DNA of 64,000 nt from Ovoidimarina sp038744785 (GCA_038744785.1 JBCDLX010000002.1:62001-126000), one strand, 5' to 3'; positions 50,433-59,129 are shown, counted from the stretch's first letter. Notes: generated from the sequence alone by a model not told the origin. Numbers and translations: made by a program.

Positions 50433-51413
50433 CTATTTGCAGATCGGCAGTTCCAGGGGCGGCTGTTCTGGCAGGGACTGGCGCCATTGATTGATGATCG
50501 GCTGCAATGTTCTCTTGGGCCAGAACTTCGGTGCACCAATCTCGGAAAGACAAGCGGCATTCCAGTAAAGGCCCGCACTTGATGGAGAGACCTCGTTCTT
50601 GACCGCGTTCGCGATGGCGCGGATGTCGCCGGATTCTGGGTAGATATACAGCGTTGTTGGATTGTCTTCGACCAGCGCGATGATCTCGCGCGATGTGGAC
50701 TGCGACCACGTGGTGCACCCGTTGCTCCGCCCACCCGTATAATTCACCAGCCGCCCATAGGGTACATAGCCGTCCTTGTCCGCATGGGGGCTTTTGGGGT
50801 TCTTGAAACGGCACTGCCATTTTAGAAAGATCGCTGTATGGCCGCCGATCGCGCGTTCACGGGCGTTTGCGGTGTCGCCCTCACCGTCGAACAGCAGGAA
50901 CGTCCGATAGAACGGCACCCGCTTGCCTGCTTGGGTAAAGTAGCCCTTGAACGAAGTGCGCGTCTCTGCGGTCGTATAGGCCCCGCCTGTCGACAGCTTG
51001 GACCCTTCGGCGTTGCTAAAGTTTTTGGCGCATTGCCGGCCGTTGGAGAAATTCGCCCGGCTCAGGTTGCGGCCATTCCCGTAGCCCGAGAACACGGCCC
51101 GAAAGGACTTCTGCGCTTCGCAAATGATATAGAAGCGGCGCGCCGGGTTGCCGCCGCGTGTCGTGCTGGGCCGTGTTGCATCCATTGCAAGATAACAGGG
51201 GTTCTTAACCTTGCCCTGGCGCAGCTTCCGCTGGTGAAGCGACCGCGCGCGTTGCAGGACAACCGCAGCAATCTGACCGTCGCCTGTGCCAACGTGGTCC
51301 AGCAGCCAAGCCGGGATGCTCGATGCGGGTGTCGCGGCCTGAACTGGCGCAAGGCCGATCATGGTCGCTGCCGCAATTCCAAGCAGAGAGAGACGGATAT
51401 TCCTCGGTCGCAT
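50433..51413 (-). CDS. YkuD_2-type L,D-transpeptidase-like exported protein
   Basis: A 326-residue protein with a signal peptide (SLLGIAAATMIGLAPVQA). The segment GGHTAIFLKWQC followed 40 residues later by GGRSNGCTTWSQSTSREII resembles the His and SxGC catalytic motifs of the murein L,D-transpeptidase family PF13645. The presumed nucleophile Cys is in RSNGC. Arg- and Ser-rich regions precede it. The role would be cross-linking or editing of peptidoglycan in the periplasm. The family fit is moderate. It lies alone between tRNA-Thr and the zinc operon. Confidence 0.65.
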   Translation of the reverse strand: MRPRNIRLSLLGIAAATMIGLAPVQAATPASSIPAWLLDHVGTGDGQIAAVVLQRARSLHQRKLRQGKVKNPCYLAMDATRPSTTRGGNPARRFYIICEAQKSFRAVFSGYGNGRNLSRANFSNGRQCAKNFSNAEGSKLSTGGAYTTAETRTSFKGYFTQAGKRVPFYRTFLLFDGEGDTANARERAIGGHTAIFLKWQCRFKNPKSPHADKDGYVPYGRLVNYTGGRSNGCTTWSQSTSREIIALVEDNPTTLYIYPESGDIRAIANAVKNEVSPSSAGLYWNAACLSEIGAPKFWPKRTLQPIINQWRQSLPEQPPLELPICK

Positions 51414-51552
51414 GGGATTACTCCTGCTCGATTATCCTTTGCGACAGCATAGCATGAAAAAGCCGGGGGTTGAGGCTTGCGGATCGATAGACGGCAAGTT
51501 CTTGCGGGTTGTACCCCATGGAACAACGCCTTTGATCCAGGTTGCAGGAATG

Positions 51553-51577
51553 TCCGGCTATGGCCGCTTGGGCCGGA
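51553..51577 (-). terminator. Possible hairpin at the end of the zinc operon
   Basis: TCCGGC (51553-51558) pairs with GCCGGA (51572-51577) across a 13-base loop, directly after the NicO stop at 51578. No T run follows on the minus strand, so this is weak. Confidence 0.35.
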
Positions 51578-52483
51578 TCATCCGATTGCTGCTTGGAACA
51601 TTGCCGCACTGCCCAGCACGACAAGGCCCCCGATGAGCATTTGAAAGGTCGAAGCCAGCCGTGGTAGCGTCTGGGACCCTGCGGCTGATGCCAGAAGGAC
51701 ACCGCGCGCAACAACGCTCGAGCAGGCGACCAATCCCGTCAGCGCTGCAGTTCCCAATCCCATAACGACAACGGCGGCAATCCCTGCGCCGCGAATGTCC
51801 ATTTGCCATGCGATGATCAAAAGAAAGATGGCACCGGTGCAGGGGCGAATTGCAACGCTCATGATCAGTGCGACGGAGTCTCTAAAGGAACGGAGCTTGG
51901 CCACATCGTCGCGTGACGGTCCATGCGCATGGCAGCCGCAGGTTCCTGCGCCATGATGATGTTCACGGTGGTGCCCATGATGATTCCCGGCGTGGGGGCG
52001 CCGCAGCAAAGGGCGTGCCCCGCGCCACACCAGAACCAGACCCACCAGCCCGATGGCAAGATAGCTGGTCGGTGCAAGATAGTTTTCGGCAAGACCGGTC
52101 AAACGCGTGGCGGAGACCTCAAAAAGGTAGAGCCCCCCGTATACAAGCAGAATGGCGAAAGCCGTTTGGGCAAGGCTCGAAGCTGCTGCAACGGCCACCA
52201 GCCGGAGGATCGAGATAGACGTCCCAAGCCCGACACCGCCGATAAGGTATTTTCCGTGACCCGGGCCGGCCGCATGGACAAAACCATACGCGCCCGCCGC
52301 AGCCAGAAGGGCAGCGTAAGCCCCGGGATCACCGGTTCGCAGGGCCCGGATCGCCGCGGCCATCTGGTTTTGAAAGGCGCGCTGTTGTTCCACGATCCAG
52401 CTTTGCAATCCGGTCGTGTCGACGCCTAGCAAGATCGCAACGCAAATGGTGATCAGTAGGATTGCCGGAACCGCTAGTCGCAT
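51578..52483 (-). CDS. NicO/RcnA-type metal transporter
   Basis: A 301-residue inner-membrane protein with about six helices. The first loop HAAGPGHGKYLIGG carries the His/Gly motif of the NicO (nickel/cobalt) family, and CTGAIFLLIIAW and GLGTAALTG repeat its pattern. A His-rich cytoplasmic loop around residues 165-190 (HGHHREHHHGAG then CGCHAHG) should bind metal. It is last in the zinc operon and overlaps DUF1007 by 10 bases. That context argues for zinc rather than nickel or cobalt as substrate, an inference. Confidence 0.85.
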   Translation of the reverse strand: MRLAVPAILLITICVAILLGVDTTGLQSWIVEQQRAFQNQMAAAIRALRTGDPGAYAALLAAAGAYGFVHAAGPGHGKYLIGGVGLGTSISILRLVAVAAASSLAQTAFAILLVYGGLYLFEVSATRLTGLAENYLAPTSYLAIGLVGLVLVWRGARPLLRRPHAGNHHGHHREHHHGAGTCGCHAHGPSRDDVAKLRSFRDSVALIMSVAIRPCTGAIFLLIIAWQMDIRGAGIAAVVVMGLGTAALTGLVACSSVVARGVLLASAAGSQTLPRLASTFQMLIGGLVVLGSAAMFQAAIG

Positions 52484-53181
52484 TTCAGGATGATCCTATC
52501 TGCGAATAGTGCGCCCACATTCTCTTCTGCCGGGGTTTCCTCTCGGCTAAGCTGTGCCAGAACCGATTGCAGTTCGGCCAACTGGTTGTTCGGGTTGAAC
52601 GGGATCACTTCGGTCGCACAACCGGTATTTCCGCCAAGGATTTCGGGAACACGAGTGACAGTGAAGTCGAAAAAGTACGTCGATTCGTAGAACGCCACTT
52701 CGACCTTCTTTCCCTGGACCGGTATTGCCGCGTGAAGCCGCCGCTCGAAGGTCACCTCGAGCCGACCGTCAATCAGACGAACGTCCAAACTCGTCGGCCA
52801 TTCCAAGGACACCGCCTGTCCATCTACGGATAAATGGGCCGAGCCGTCGAAGTCTTCGGGCCATTTGCTTCTTGCCCGGACCAGCTCTTGACGGTCCTGC
52901 TCGTCCAGGTCGCCGTCGGCATTCAGGCTTAGGCCGTAAGACGAAAGGATATAAAGCGTTTCGAACTCGTCATAAAGCCAATTGACTTCAAGCGCCTCTA
53001 AAGCCGGTCCGCCCCTTAGTAAGAAATCAACGCCGCCATCGACGAACACATGCGGATGAGAGAGTGCAGGGGAGGCCATCAAGCCAATCGCCGCCGCACC
53101 GATGGACGCCTGTAGGCGCCGCGTCCCGGCACCGAGGCCGTTGGCTTTTGCAACGTTTCGGTTGTCTCCAGCCTGCGGCAT
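52474..53181 (-). CDS. DUF1007 family periplasmic protein
   Basis: A 235-residue protein with a signal peptide (LQASIGAAAIGLMASPALS) followed at the mature start by HPHVFVDGG, a short histidine-containing motif. DALEALEVNWLYDEFETLYILSSYGL-type segments and AELQSVLAQLSREETPAEENVGALFADRIILKCD complete DUF1007. These proteins typically precede NicO transporters and are thought to deliver or bind metal in the periplasm. The overlapping NicO gene supports this. Function is unproven. Confidence 0.8.
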   Translation of the reverse strand: MPQAGDNRNVAKANGLGAGTRRLQASIGAAAIGLMASPALSHPHVFVDGGVDFLLRGGPALEALEVNWLYDEFETLYILSSYGLSLNADGDLDEQDRQELVRARSKWPEDFDGSAHLSVDGQAVSLEWPTSLDVRLIDGRLEVTFERRLHAAIPVQGKKVEVAFYESTYFFDFTVTRVPEILGGNTGCATEVIPFNPNNQLAELQSVLAQLSREETPAEENVGALFADRIILKCD

Positions 53182-53186
53182 TGCAG

Positions 53187-53474
53187 TTATGCTCCAGCGG
53201 TTGCGACAGGGTAGTCCTGTCCCCAGACCTTTTGCGCATCTTTTGCCAGAAGCCGGTCTTGCATGCGGTCCAGTTCCTCAATCGCGCGCTCCCGGTTTTG
53301 CGTGCGGGCGTAGGCCTTGTCAAATGCGCGCCGGACGGATCGGGGTCGCCACGGCAGGACCGCAGACGCAAGCCAGTTGCGCAGATCGCCGGGTAGGCGA
53401 TCATAGTCGCGCATCGGGTCTTCGACCCGCCGTCGGCGTTTCAAACTTGTCTGCCCGCGATTTCCCCGCATCAA
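53187..53474 (-). CDS. DUF6525 family protein
   Basis: A 95-residue basic protein. MRGNRGQTSLKRRRRVEDPMRDYDRLPGDLRNWLASAVLPWRPRSVRRAFDKAYA is DUF6525-like. No function known. It overlaps DUF1826 by four bases (ATGA) and lies 5 bases ahead of DUF1007, so it is co-translated in the zinc operon. The conserved linkage suggests a zinc-starvation role but there is no metal-binding motif visible. Confidence 0.75.
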   Translation of the reverse strand: MMRGNRGQTSLKRRRRVEDPMRDYDRLPGDLRNWLASAVLPWRPRSVRRAFDKAYARTQNRERAIEELDRMQDRLLAKDAQKVWGQDYPVATAGA

Positions 53475-54112
53475 AAGTCGTCCTCCAGATCATCATGGAT
53501 CGGGTCCAGGACAAGCACTAGGCGGGCCTCTCCAGTGCCTTCGATCGGCGGGGACCGGTGCAAGAGGCCGACTTTTCTTGGCATGGGCCAAAGCGATCCC
53601 TTCAAGACCATTGGTGCCCCAGTCGGCGCCGTGAACACCTCAACGGGTTCTGTTCCGCGCATTGCGGACATGCCGTACTGCGTTCCTGCGCCCCTGTAGG
53701 TGCAGATAAGCCGTGCGGTTACTGCATCGACATGAAACTTGCGACACGAATTGGTTGTCACAGCGTCAAGACGCAGCCGGACGAACGGGGCCCGAACCAT
53801 GTGGCAAAACCTTTTTGCAAGCCGATCGACGTCGCCGATCAGCCAATCGCGTTCTGCGCAGTCCGGCATTCCAGACAGCTCGCAGATATCCCCTATTGCT
53901 TCGCCAGTAGCGGCTGGCCGAAGCACCGCACGCGCCACCGGAAGCTGCTCGGGCCAAAGCCCGTCGATCCACGGCTGAAATCCCGCCGGAGGATCGCGGT
54001 GCCAGATCACCGCCTCGCAGTCCGATCCATGGATGGCGCACAGCCCCTCGGGCTCGCGTGCCGTGCAGACCCCTTGAAGCACGTTTTCTAGGATGTCGCG
54101 CGCGGATGTCAT
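53471..54112 (-). CDS. DUF1826 family protein
   Basis: A 213-residue protein from ATG 54112, which shares one base with the stop of the upstream GTPase gene. The pattern FVRLRLDAVTTNSCRKFHVDAVTARLICTYRGAGTQY, with FHVD possibly binding a metal, then GAPMVLKGSLWP and LLHRSPPIEGTGEARLVLVLDP matches DUF1826 and recalls a cupin-like or 2-oxoglutarate-oxygenase fold (HxD..H). DUF1826 genes are known next to COG0523 GTPases in zinc regulons. Biochemical function unknown. Confidence 0.8.
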   Translation of the reverse strand: MTSARDILENVLQGVCTAREPEGLCAIHGSDCEAVIWHRDPPAGFQPWIDGLWPEQLPVARAVLRPAATGEAIGDICELSGMPDCAERDWLIGDVDRLAKRFCHMVRAPFVRLRLDAVTTNSCRKFHVDAVTARLICTYRGAGTQYGMSAMRGTEPVEVFTAPTGAPMVLKGSLWPMPRKVGLLHRSPPIEGTGEARLVLVLDPIHDDLEDDF

Positions 54113-55284
54113 TACGCTGCATCTGCCCGACGCCAGGGAGGGAACGGATCGGCAAGGTCCTGCAGAAACTCCGGACCGCTGGCCGAAAGATCCGGCAGAG
54201 GGGCCGCGTCCATTTTCGCTTTCATCGCGGGCCAATCGATCCCGGTTCCAATGAAGACAATTCTCTCGCGCCGGTCGCCCCAGCGTACTTGCCAATATGC
54301 GCGAAGAATTTTCCGCGCGCTTTCGCGGTCGGGCCAGCACTCTTTCGGTGCCGTCGCCCACCAGTTTCCACGCGGCTTGATCGACGGCAATGACCCTGCA
54401 AGCGAAAGTTCCGCCACCCAGTCCGGGCGTGTGGCGATCCAGAAATGGCCATTCGCGCGGATGACACCGGGAAGGTCCCCGTTCCCCACGGTCAGAACGT
54501 TCTCGGGTTTGAATGGCCGCCGCGCGCGGTTCACGCAGCTTTCGACACCGTATTCCTTGGTTTCGGGGACATGATCGGCGAAGCCGCAAAGTTCTTTCGC
54601 CCACATCGGGTCCTCATGCGCCTTCTCGAAATCGAACAGGCTCGTATCGACGATGATGTCGGCGGCGTCGTCCGAGCGATTAGTCCGGGCAATCTTGGCG
54701 TCCGCGTGCTGGGGGCACGAATCGTCAACCTTGTTCAGGATCACAACATCTGCAGATTCGATCTGGTCAGTTAGAAGATTGACAAGCGTGTGCTCGTCTT
54801 CTTGGCCCGCGGTTTCACCACGCTCGCTCAGGAAATCGCGGCTGGTGTAGTCCCTAAGCAGGTTCACAGCGTCGACTACCGTGACCATGGTATTGAGCCG
54901 CGGCACGTCAGACAGGCTTTCGACGTACTGATCGCGGAAATCTAAGGTAGCGGATACGGGCGGAGGTTGGGATACACCGGTAAATTCGATCAGCAAATAG
55001 TCGAAGCGGCCCTTTGCCGCCAATCTGCGGACCTCGGCCAACAGATCGTTGCGCAGCGTGCAGTATATGAAGCCGTTCGACGTTTCGACAAGCGTCTCGT
55101 CCGTTTGGGACAGGTTTGTATCCCCACGCACCAGATCGGCGTCCGTGTTGACCTCAGGCATGTCGTTGACGATCACCGCGAAACGGTGTCCCTCGCGGTT
55201 GTTCAACACGCGGTTCAAAGGAGTCGTTTTACCGGCCGCAAGAAACCCGGACAGGACGGTAACTGGAAGGCGGGAATCCGTCAT
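54112..55284 (-). CDS. COG0523 GTPase with degenerate CXCC site (ZigA-like)
   Basis: A 390-residue CobW/ZigA-type GTPase. Walker A GFLAAGKTT at residues 13-21, then IVNDMPEVNTDADLV (switch) and EFTGVSQPPPVSATLDF, with NKVD as G4 motif. The C-terminal CobW domain includes RRPFKPENVLTVGNGDLPGVIRANGHFWIATRPDW. The family's GCxCC metal motif is GFIYC here (71-75): two of three cysteines are replaced, each by a single base change from TGC. Other oddities are Pro22 after the Walker loop and GFL-AA for the usual GFLGA. It may be impaired in metal binding or adapted to another role. The neighbouring GTPase keeps CLCC. Confidence 0.8.
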   Translation of the reverse strand: MTDSRLPVTVLSGFLAAGKTTPLNRVLNNREGHRFAVIVNDMPEVNTDADLVRGDTNLSQTDETLVETSNGFIYCTLRNDLLAEVRRLAAKGRFDYLLIEFTGVSQPPPVSATLDFRDQYVESLSDVPRLNTMVTVVDAVNLLRDYTSRDFLSERGETAGQEDEHTLVNLLTDQIESADVVILNKVDDSCPQHADAKIARTNRSDDAADIIVDTSLFDFEKAHEDPMWAKELCGFADHVPETKEYGVESCVNRARRPFKPENVLTVGNGDLPGVIRANGHFWIATRPDWVAELSLAGSLPSIKPRGNWWATAPKECWPDRESARKILRAYWQVRWGDRRERIVFIGTGIDWPAMKAKMDAAPLPDLSASGPEFLQDLADPFPPWRRADAA

Positions 55285-56387
55285 GGAACTATGCTCTCTT
55301 CTTCGCGCCGTTGTGCCGACGGTCTGGAGAAGCGGGCGCGAAGCATATCGAGGCTGCGGCGAAGTTCGGGACGGGTAATGTCGCGGGCGATCACCACGAT
55401 CCGCGAGCGTCGATCCTGGGCGGGCCAGTCGCGCATCGGTACAGGGGGATCGAAGATATCCTGGACACCGTGGAAGACGAACGGTGTTTCAATTCCTTCA
55501 AGGAAGACGACGCCCTTTACGCGAAGAAGGTCGGGTCCACGCAGTAGAACCAGCGTTTCGAGCCAACGGTCGAACACAGCATCAGGCACGGGATCATCCA
55601 AGACAATCGACGCTGATCCGATGCGGGCATCATGCGGCAAAAATTGCGTCCGCGATTGCGTTTGTGCAGGTGCGGTCGGCGTTAGCCCCGAGAGGTTTGC
55701 AAGCGGATCGTTTGGCTCGGCCTTGACGCCTGTCCAAGCCATGACATCGGCAGGCTTGGCGCCGTGGCGGAGACCGCTTAATCCCCAAATCTCGTCTGCA
55801 GCGCCGCGGCCGCGCACGGACGGAAGGACACGGACGCCTGGATTTATCGCTTTAAGACGTGTCGTGAACCCCTGCGCTGCCTCTAACGGCACCAAGTCTG
55901 TCTTGCTGAGAATGATCAGGTCCGCCATCGCGATCTGCGACACAGCCTCGAACTGGGCGTCTAGCGTAGCGGGGCCGTTCGCAGCATCGGCGATCGTCAC
56001 AACTCCGTCCATTCTTGTTGTGCGTGCAAGGTATTGATCGACAAGCAGGGTCTGCAGGATCGGTCCCGGATCGGCGAGGCCGGTTGTCTCGATCACGACC
56101 CGGTCGAACCCCAGCGCGCCTGTGTCCCGCTTTGCCAGCAAACGTTCCAGCGTCTGAGAAAGATCGCCACGAACCGAGCAACACAGGCAGCCCGATTGCA
56201 TTAGGACGATGTCATCTTTGGACGTTTCGATCAGATCGTGGTCAAGCCCTGCTTCGCCAAACTCATTTACGACAACCGCGATCCGCCCCGCGCCGGGGCC
56301 CGACAGGACCGCGTTCAAAAACGTTGTCTTGCCGGCGCCAAGAAACCCCGTCAGCAGCGTGACCGGGACGCGGGGGTCGTCGGACAT
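55281..56387 (-). CDS. COG0523 (CobW-type) GTPase, zinc metallochaperone candidate
   Basis: A 368-residue GTPase. Walker A GFLGAGKTTFLN at residues about 14-25, switch VVVNEFGEAGLDHDLI, metal motif GCLCC in LMQSGCLCCSVRGDL intact, Walker B-like ETTGLADPGPI, and SKTDLV as G4. The C-terminus is PVPMRDWPAQDRRSRIVVIARDI. COG0523 proteins of this kind insert or deliver zinc (or cobalt, iron) to client proteins, and under Zur control they act in zinc starvation. It overlaps the degenerate paralogue by 4 bases. Confidence 0.88.
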   Translation of the reverse strand: MSDDPRVPVTLLTGFLGAGKTTFLNAVLSGPGAGRIAVVVNEFGEAGLDHDLIETSKDDIVLMQSGCLCCSVRGDLSQTLERLLAKRDTGALGFDRVVIETTGLADPGPILQTLLVDQYLARTTRMDGVVTIADAANGPATLDAQFEAVSQIAMADLIILSKTDLVPLEAAQGFTTRLKAINPGVRVLPSVRGRGAADEIWGLSGLRHGAKPADVMAWTGVKAEPNDPLANLSGLTPTAPAQTQSRTQFLPHDARIGSASIVLDDPVPDAVFDRWLETLVLLRGPDLLRVKGVVFLEGIETPFVFHGVQDIFDPPVPMRDWPAQDRRSRIVVIARDITRPELRRSLDMLRARFSRPSAQRREEESIVP

Positions 56388-56388
56388 C

Positions 56389-57507
56389 CTAGGAACCCAG
56401 TGCCCGGGCCAAAGTCATTGCGTTGTGGCGCATCATGTCGAGATACGTCCCGGCTGGACCGTCCGCACCGGAAAGCGCGTCTGAATAGAGCGTGCCGCCG
56501 ATTACGGCTCCCGTTTCATTCGCGATCTGCTCTAGTAGCCTGTTGTCGGTGATCGTTTCGACAAACACGGCCGAGATCCCTTCTTCACGGATCTGGGTGA
56601 TCATTTCGGCGACATCGGCGGCCGAAGCTTCGGCCTCGGTGCTTAGCCCCTGGGGTGCCTCGAAGGTCAGACCGTAGTGCGCCGCAAAGTAGCCGAACGC
56701 ATCGTGCGATGTCACGACGGTCCGCGCTTCGGCTGGCAGTGCGTCCATCAACGCCACGATTTCTGAGTCCAGAGCCTTCATTTCAGCAGTAAAGGCCTCG
56801 GCGTTGGCTTGGTAGGCGGCCGCATTGTCGGGATCGGCGGCTGCAAGCGCCTCGGCGATGTTGGTGGCATAGATCACGCCGTTCTCAAGGCTCTGCCAGG
56901 CGTGCGGGTCGAAGGCCCCGTGATTGTGGCCATGGTGATCGTGACCGGCGTGGTCCTCGTCCTCGTGCTCGGCATGATCATCGTGGTCGTGTCCGGCGTG
57001 GTCCTCGTCCTTGTGCTCGGCGTGATCATCATGATCGTGGCCAGCATGGTCGTCGTCCTTATGTTCGGCATGATCATCGTGGTCGTGGTCGTCATCATCA
57101 TGTTCGGCGTGATCTTCTCCGTGATGATCGTCGTGATCGTCGCCCTCTTCAAAAGCGATGGCGTCGATGCCTGCGGTCGCGACAACGGGCGTGCCGTTAA
57201 ACCCCGAAGCCTCGACCAGACGGTCGATCCAGCCCTCGAACTCAAGCCCGTTTACAAACAAGACATCCGCTTCGTTCACGGCGCGCGCATCCGCCGGGGT
57301 CGGTTGATACACGTGCGCGTCCCCGTCGGGGCCAACCAAAGTTGTAACCGAGACATGCTCGCCGCCGACCTCGGCCACCATATCGCCGAGGATCGAAAAG
57401 GTCGCGACCACGCTTAGGGCGTCATCTGCCTTTGCGGATATCGTGCCGCCAAGCGTCAGCGCAAGGGCCGCAGTGGCCGATTTCAAGATGGATCTACGGG
57501 TTCTCAT
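56389..57507 (-). CDS. znuA: Zinc ABC transporter substrate-binding protein ZnuA
   Basis: A 372-residue cluster A-1 (TroA fold) periplasmic protein with signal peptide (SILKSATAALALTLGGTISAKA). VVATFSILGDMVAEVGGEHVSVTTLVGPDGDAHVYQPTPADARAV holds the first zinc ligand His, and VVTSHDAFGYFAAHYGL holds another. Between residues 123 and 197 is a His/Asp-rich loop, including three 16-residue repeats at 142-189. The loop probably samples or scavenges zinc. It starts 12 bases after the znuB stop and is one of the longest His-rich loops I would expect in this family. Confidence 0.93.
   Translation of the reverse strand: MRTRRSILKSATAALALTLGGTISAKADDALSVVATFSILGDMVAEVGGEHVSVTTLVGPDGDAHVYQPTPADARAVNEADVLFVNGLEFEGWIDRLVEASGFNGTPVVATAGIDAIAFEEGDDHDDHHGEDHAEHDDDDHDHDDHAEHKDDDHAGHDHDDHAEHKDEDHAGHDHDDHAEHEDEDHAGHDHHGHNHGAFDPHAWQSLENGVIYATNIAEALAAADPDNAAAYQANAEAFTAEMKALDSEIVALMDALPAEARTVVTSHDAFGYFAAHYGLTFEAPQGLSTEAEASAADVAEMITQIREEGISAVFVETITDNRLLEQIANETGAVIGGTLYSDALSGADGPAGTYLDMMRHNAMTLARALGS
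56941..57084 (-). repeat. Three tandem 48-base repeats inside znuA (His-rich loop)
   Basis: Residues 142-189 of ZnuA are three copies of a 16-residue unit DHDDHAEHKDEDHAGH with one or two changes each (DDD in the first, E for K in the third). A partial fourth (DHHGHNHG) follows. The unit is exactly 48 bases, so copy number can change by slippage without breaking frame. Confidence 0.85.
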
Positions 57508-57519
57508 TCTTGGGTCCTT

Positions 57520-58389
57520 TCAAGCTTCTAGATGGCGGCGCGGAAATGCCTGCGCGATGAGCCCGCCTGCCGGTCCACAGACCAGCGACACCCCGTAGGC
57601 CACACCGGCCATCAGAATGATCGCCGGCCCTGACGGCAGGCTAAAATGGTAAGACAAAAGAAGGCCAACGACGCTGGAAAGCATCGCGACAGCGATTGCA
57701 GTCAGGATCAATCCACCGATGCTGGCCACCCAAAATCGGGCCGCAGCGGCAGGCAGGATCATGATGCCGACTGCCATCAGGGTGCCGAGCGCGTGGAACC
57801 CGCCGACAAGGTTCAGGACCACGAGCGCAAGGAACGTGAAATGGGTCACCGCACTGAGCCTGCTGACAGAACGCAGGAATTGTGGGTCCGCGCATTCAAG
57901 AACCAGGGGACGGAACAGAATGGCGAGCAGGACAACCGAAAGACTGGCAATGGAGCACAGCAGAATCAACGCTGCGTCATCCAAAGCGAGCACAGTGCCA
58001 AACAGAACGTGCATAAGATCGACATTGCTTCCGCGCGTCGAAACGATCAGGACACCAAGCGCCAGCGAGATCAGATAGAAAGCCGCAAGGCTTGCATCTT
58101 CGCGCAGCGCGGTGAACCGCGTCACCAAGCCCGATAGCAAAGCAACGGCCATACCGGCGACCAGTCCACCGATTGTCATCGCGCCAAGGGACAGGCCCGC
58201 AACGAGATACCCCACCGCAGCGCCTGGCAAGATCGCGTGGGCCATCGCATCCCCGGTCAGGCTCATCCGGCGCAGCATCAGGAAAACGCCTGCAGGAGTA
58301 GCGCCGAGCGAAATGGCGACGCAGCCAAGCAGCGCACGACGCATGAAGCCGAACTCGGCAAAAGGTTCAAACACCAAGTCCCAGATCAC
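57520..58389 (-). CDS. znuB: Zinc ABC transporter permease ZnuB
   Basis: A 289-residue inner-membrane permease with about eight or nine helices. MRRALLGCVAISLGATPAGVFLMLRRMSLTGDAMAHAILPGAAVGYL is the TroC/ZnuB signature, followed by FGTVLALDDAALILLCSIASL and HALGTLMAVGIMILPAAAARFW. Start GTG 58389 overlaps the znuC stop by four bases. Forms the import channel with ZnuC and ZnuA. Confidence 0.92.
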   Translation of the reverse strand: MIWDLVFEPFAEFGFMRRALLGCVAISLGATPAGVFLMLRRMSLTGDAMAHAILPGAAVGYLVAGLSLGAMTIGGLVAGMAVALLSGLVTRFTALREDASLAAFYLISLALGVLIVSTRGSNVDLMHVLFGTVLALDDAALILLCSIASLSVVLLAILFRPLVLECADPQFLRSVSRLSAVTHFTFLALVVLNLVGGFHALGTLMAVGIMILPAAAARFWVASIGGLILTAIAVAMLSSVVGLLLSYHFSLPSGPAIILMAGVAYGVSLVCGPAGGLIAQAFPRRHLEA

Positions 58390-59129
58390 GCGGCGCTCCG
58401 CCCGCAGACGTGAGGTGGGCCTGCACACGCCTCGCACATTTGACGTGCTCGGAACTGGTTTTCGGAGGTCAGAACCTTCCCCGTCGGTCCGTGAGCAACA
58501 AGCTCGCGGGCGAGCATCAGGGTATCAGGGAAATGTGCGCGTACCGTATCGTAGTCATGAAGCACTGCAAGGACCGTGCGCCCCTCGTCGTGCCAACTGC
58601 GGACCACATCGATCAAATCCGCCATCGTCCGGGCGTCGATTGCGGTGAAGGGTTCGTCCAAAAGCACAATCTGTGCATCCTGTAAAAGAAGGCGCGCGAA
58701 CAAAACCCGCTGCATCTGACCTCCCGACAGGGACCCGATGGACCGGTTCTCAAATCCTGTCATTCCAACGGATGCCAGCGCATTATCCACGCGGTTTCGT
58801 TGGCTGCGCCCAAGCCATCCAAACGGTCCGATCTCGCGCCATAGACCCATAGCAACAAGGTCGATCACCGTCATAGGGAACGCGCGATCTATATCCGATT
58901 GCTGAGGAAGATAGGCGATATCGTTGCGATCATGCCCGCCAAACGCGACACGGCCCTCTAACGGTTTCAGCACGCCGGTCACGCCCTTCAAAAGCGTTGA
59001 CTTCCCCGCACCGTTGGGACCTACAATCGCGGTCAGGCTTCCGACGGAAACTTCGGCCTTCAGGTGATGGACCGCAGGATGCCGATCGTAGCCGAGGGTG
59101 AGGTTCTCGAAAGAAAGCGCGATCGTCAT
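58386..59129 (-). CDS. znuC: Zinc ABC transporter ATP-binding protein ZnuC
   Basis: A 247-residue ABC ATPase. Walker A VGPNGAGKSTLLKGV, Q-loop YLPQQSDIDRAFP, signature LSGGQMQRVLFARLLLQ and Walker B IVLLDEPFTAID are all intact. H-loop in VLAVLHDYD. The tail QFRARQMCEACAGPPHVCG has clustered cysteines. Start ATG 59129 overlaps the small membrane ORF by four bases. Confidence 0.94.
   Translation of the reverse strand: MTIALSFENLTLGYDRHPAVHHLKAEVSVGSLTAIVGPNGAGKSTLLKGVTGVLKPLEGRVAFGGHDRNDIAYLPQQSDIDRAFPMTVIDLVAMGLWREIGPFGWLGRSQRNRVDNALASVGMTGFENRSIGSLSGGQMQRVLFARLLLQDAQIVLLDEPFTAIDARTMADLIDVVRSWHDEGRTVLAVLHDYDTVRAHFPDTLMLARELVAHGPTGKVLTSENQFRARQMCEACAGPPHVCGRSAA

Noticed and set aside
56809..57417. 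Plus-strand frame with a very hydrophobic translation opposite znuA
   Set aside because: The antisense of His/Asp codons reads as Val, Ile, Met and so mimics membrane helices. It is a shadow of the repeat in znuA.
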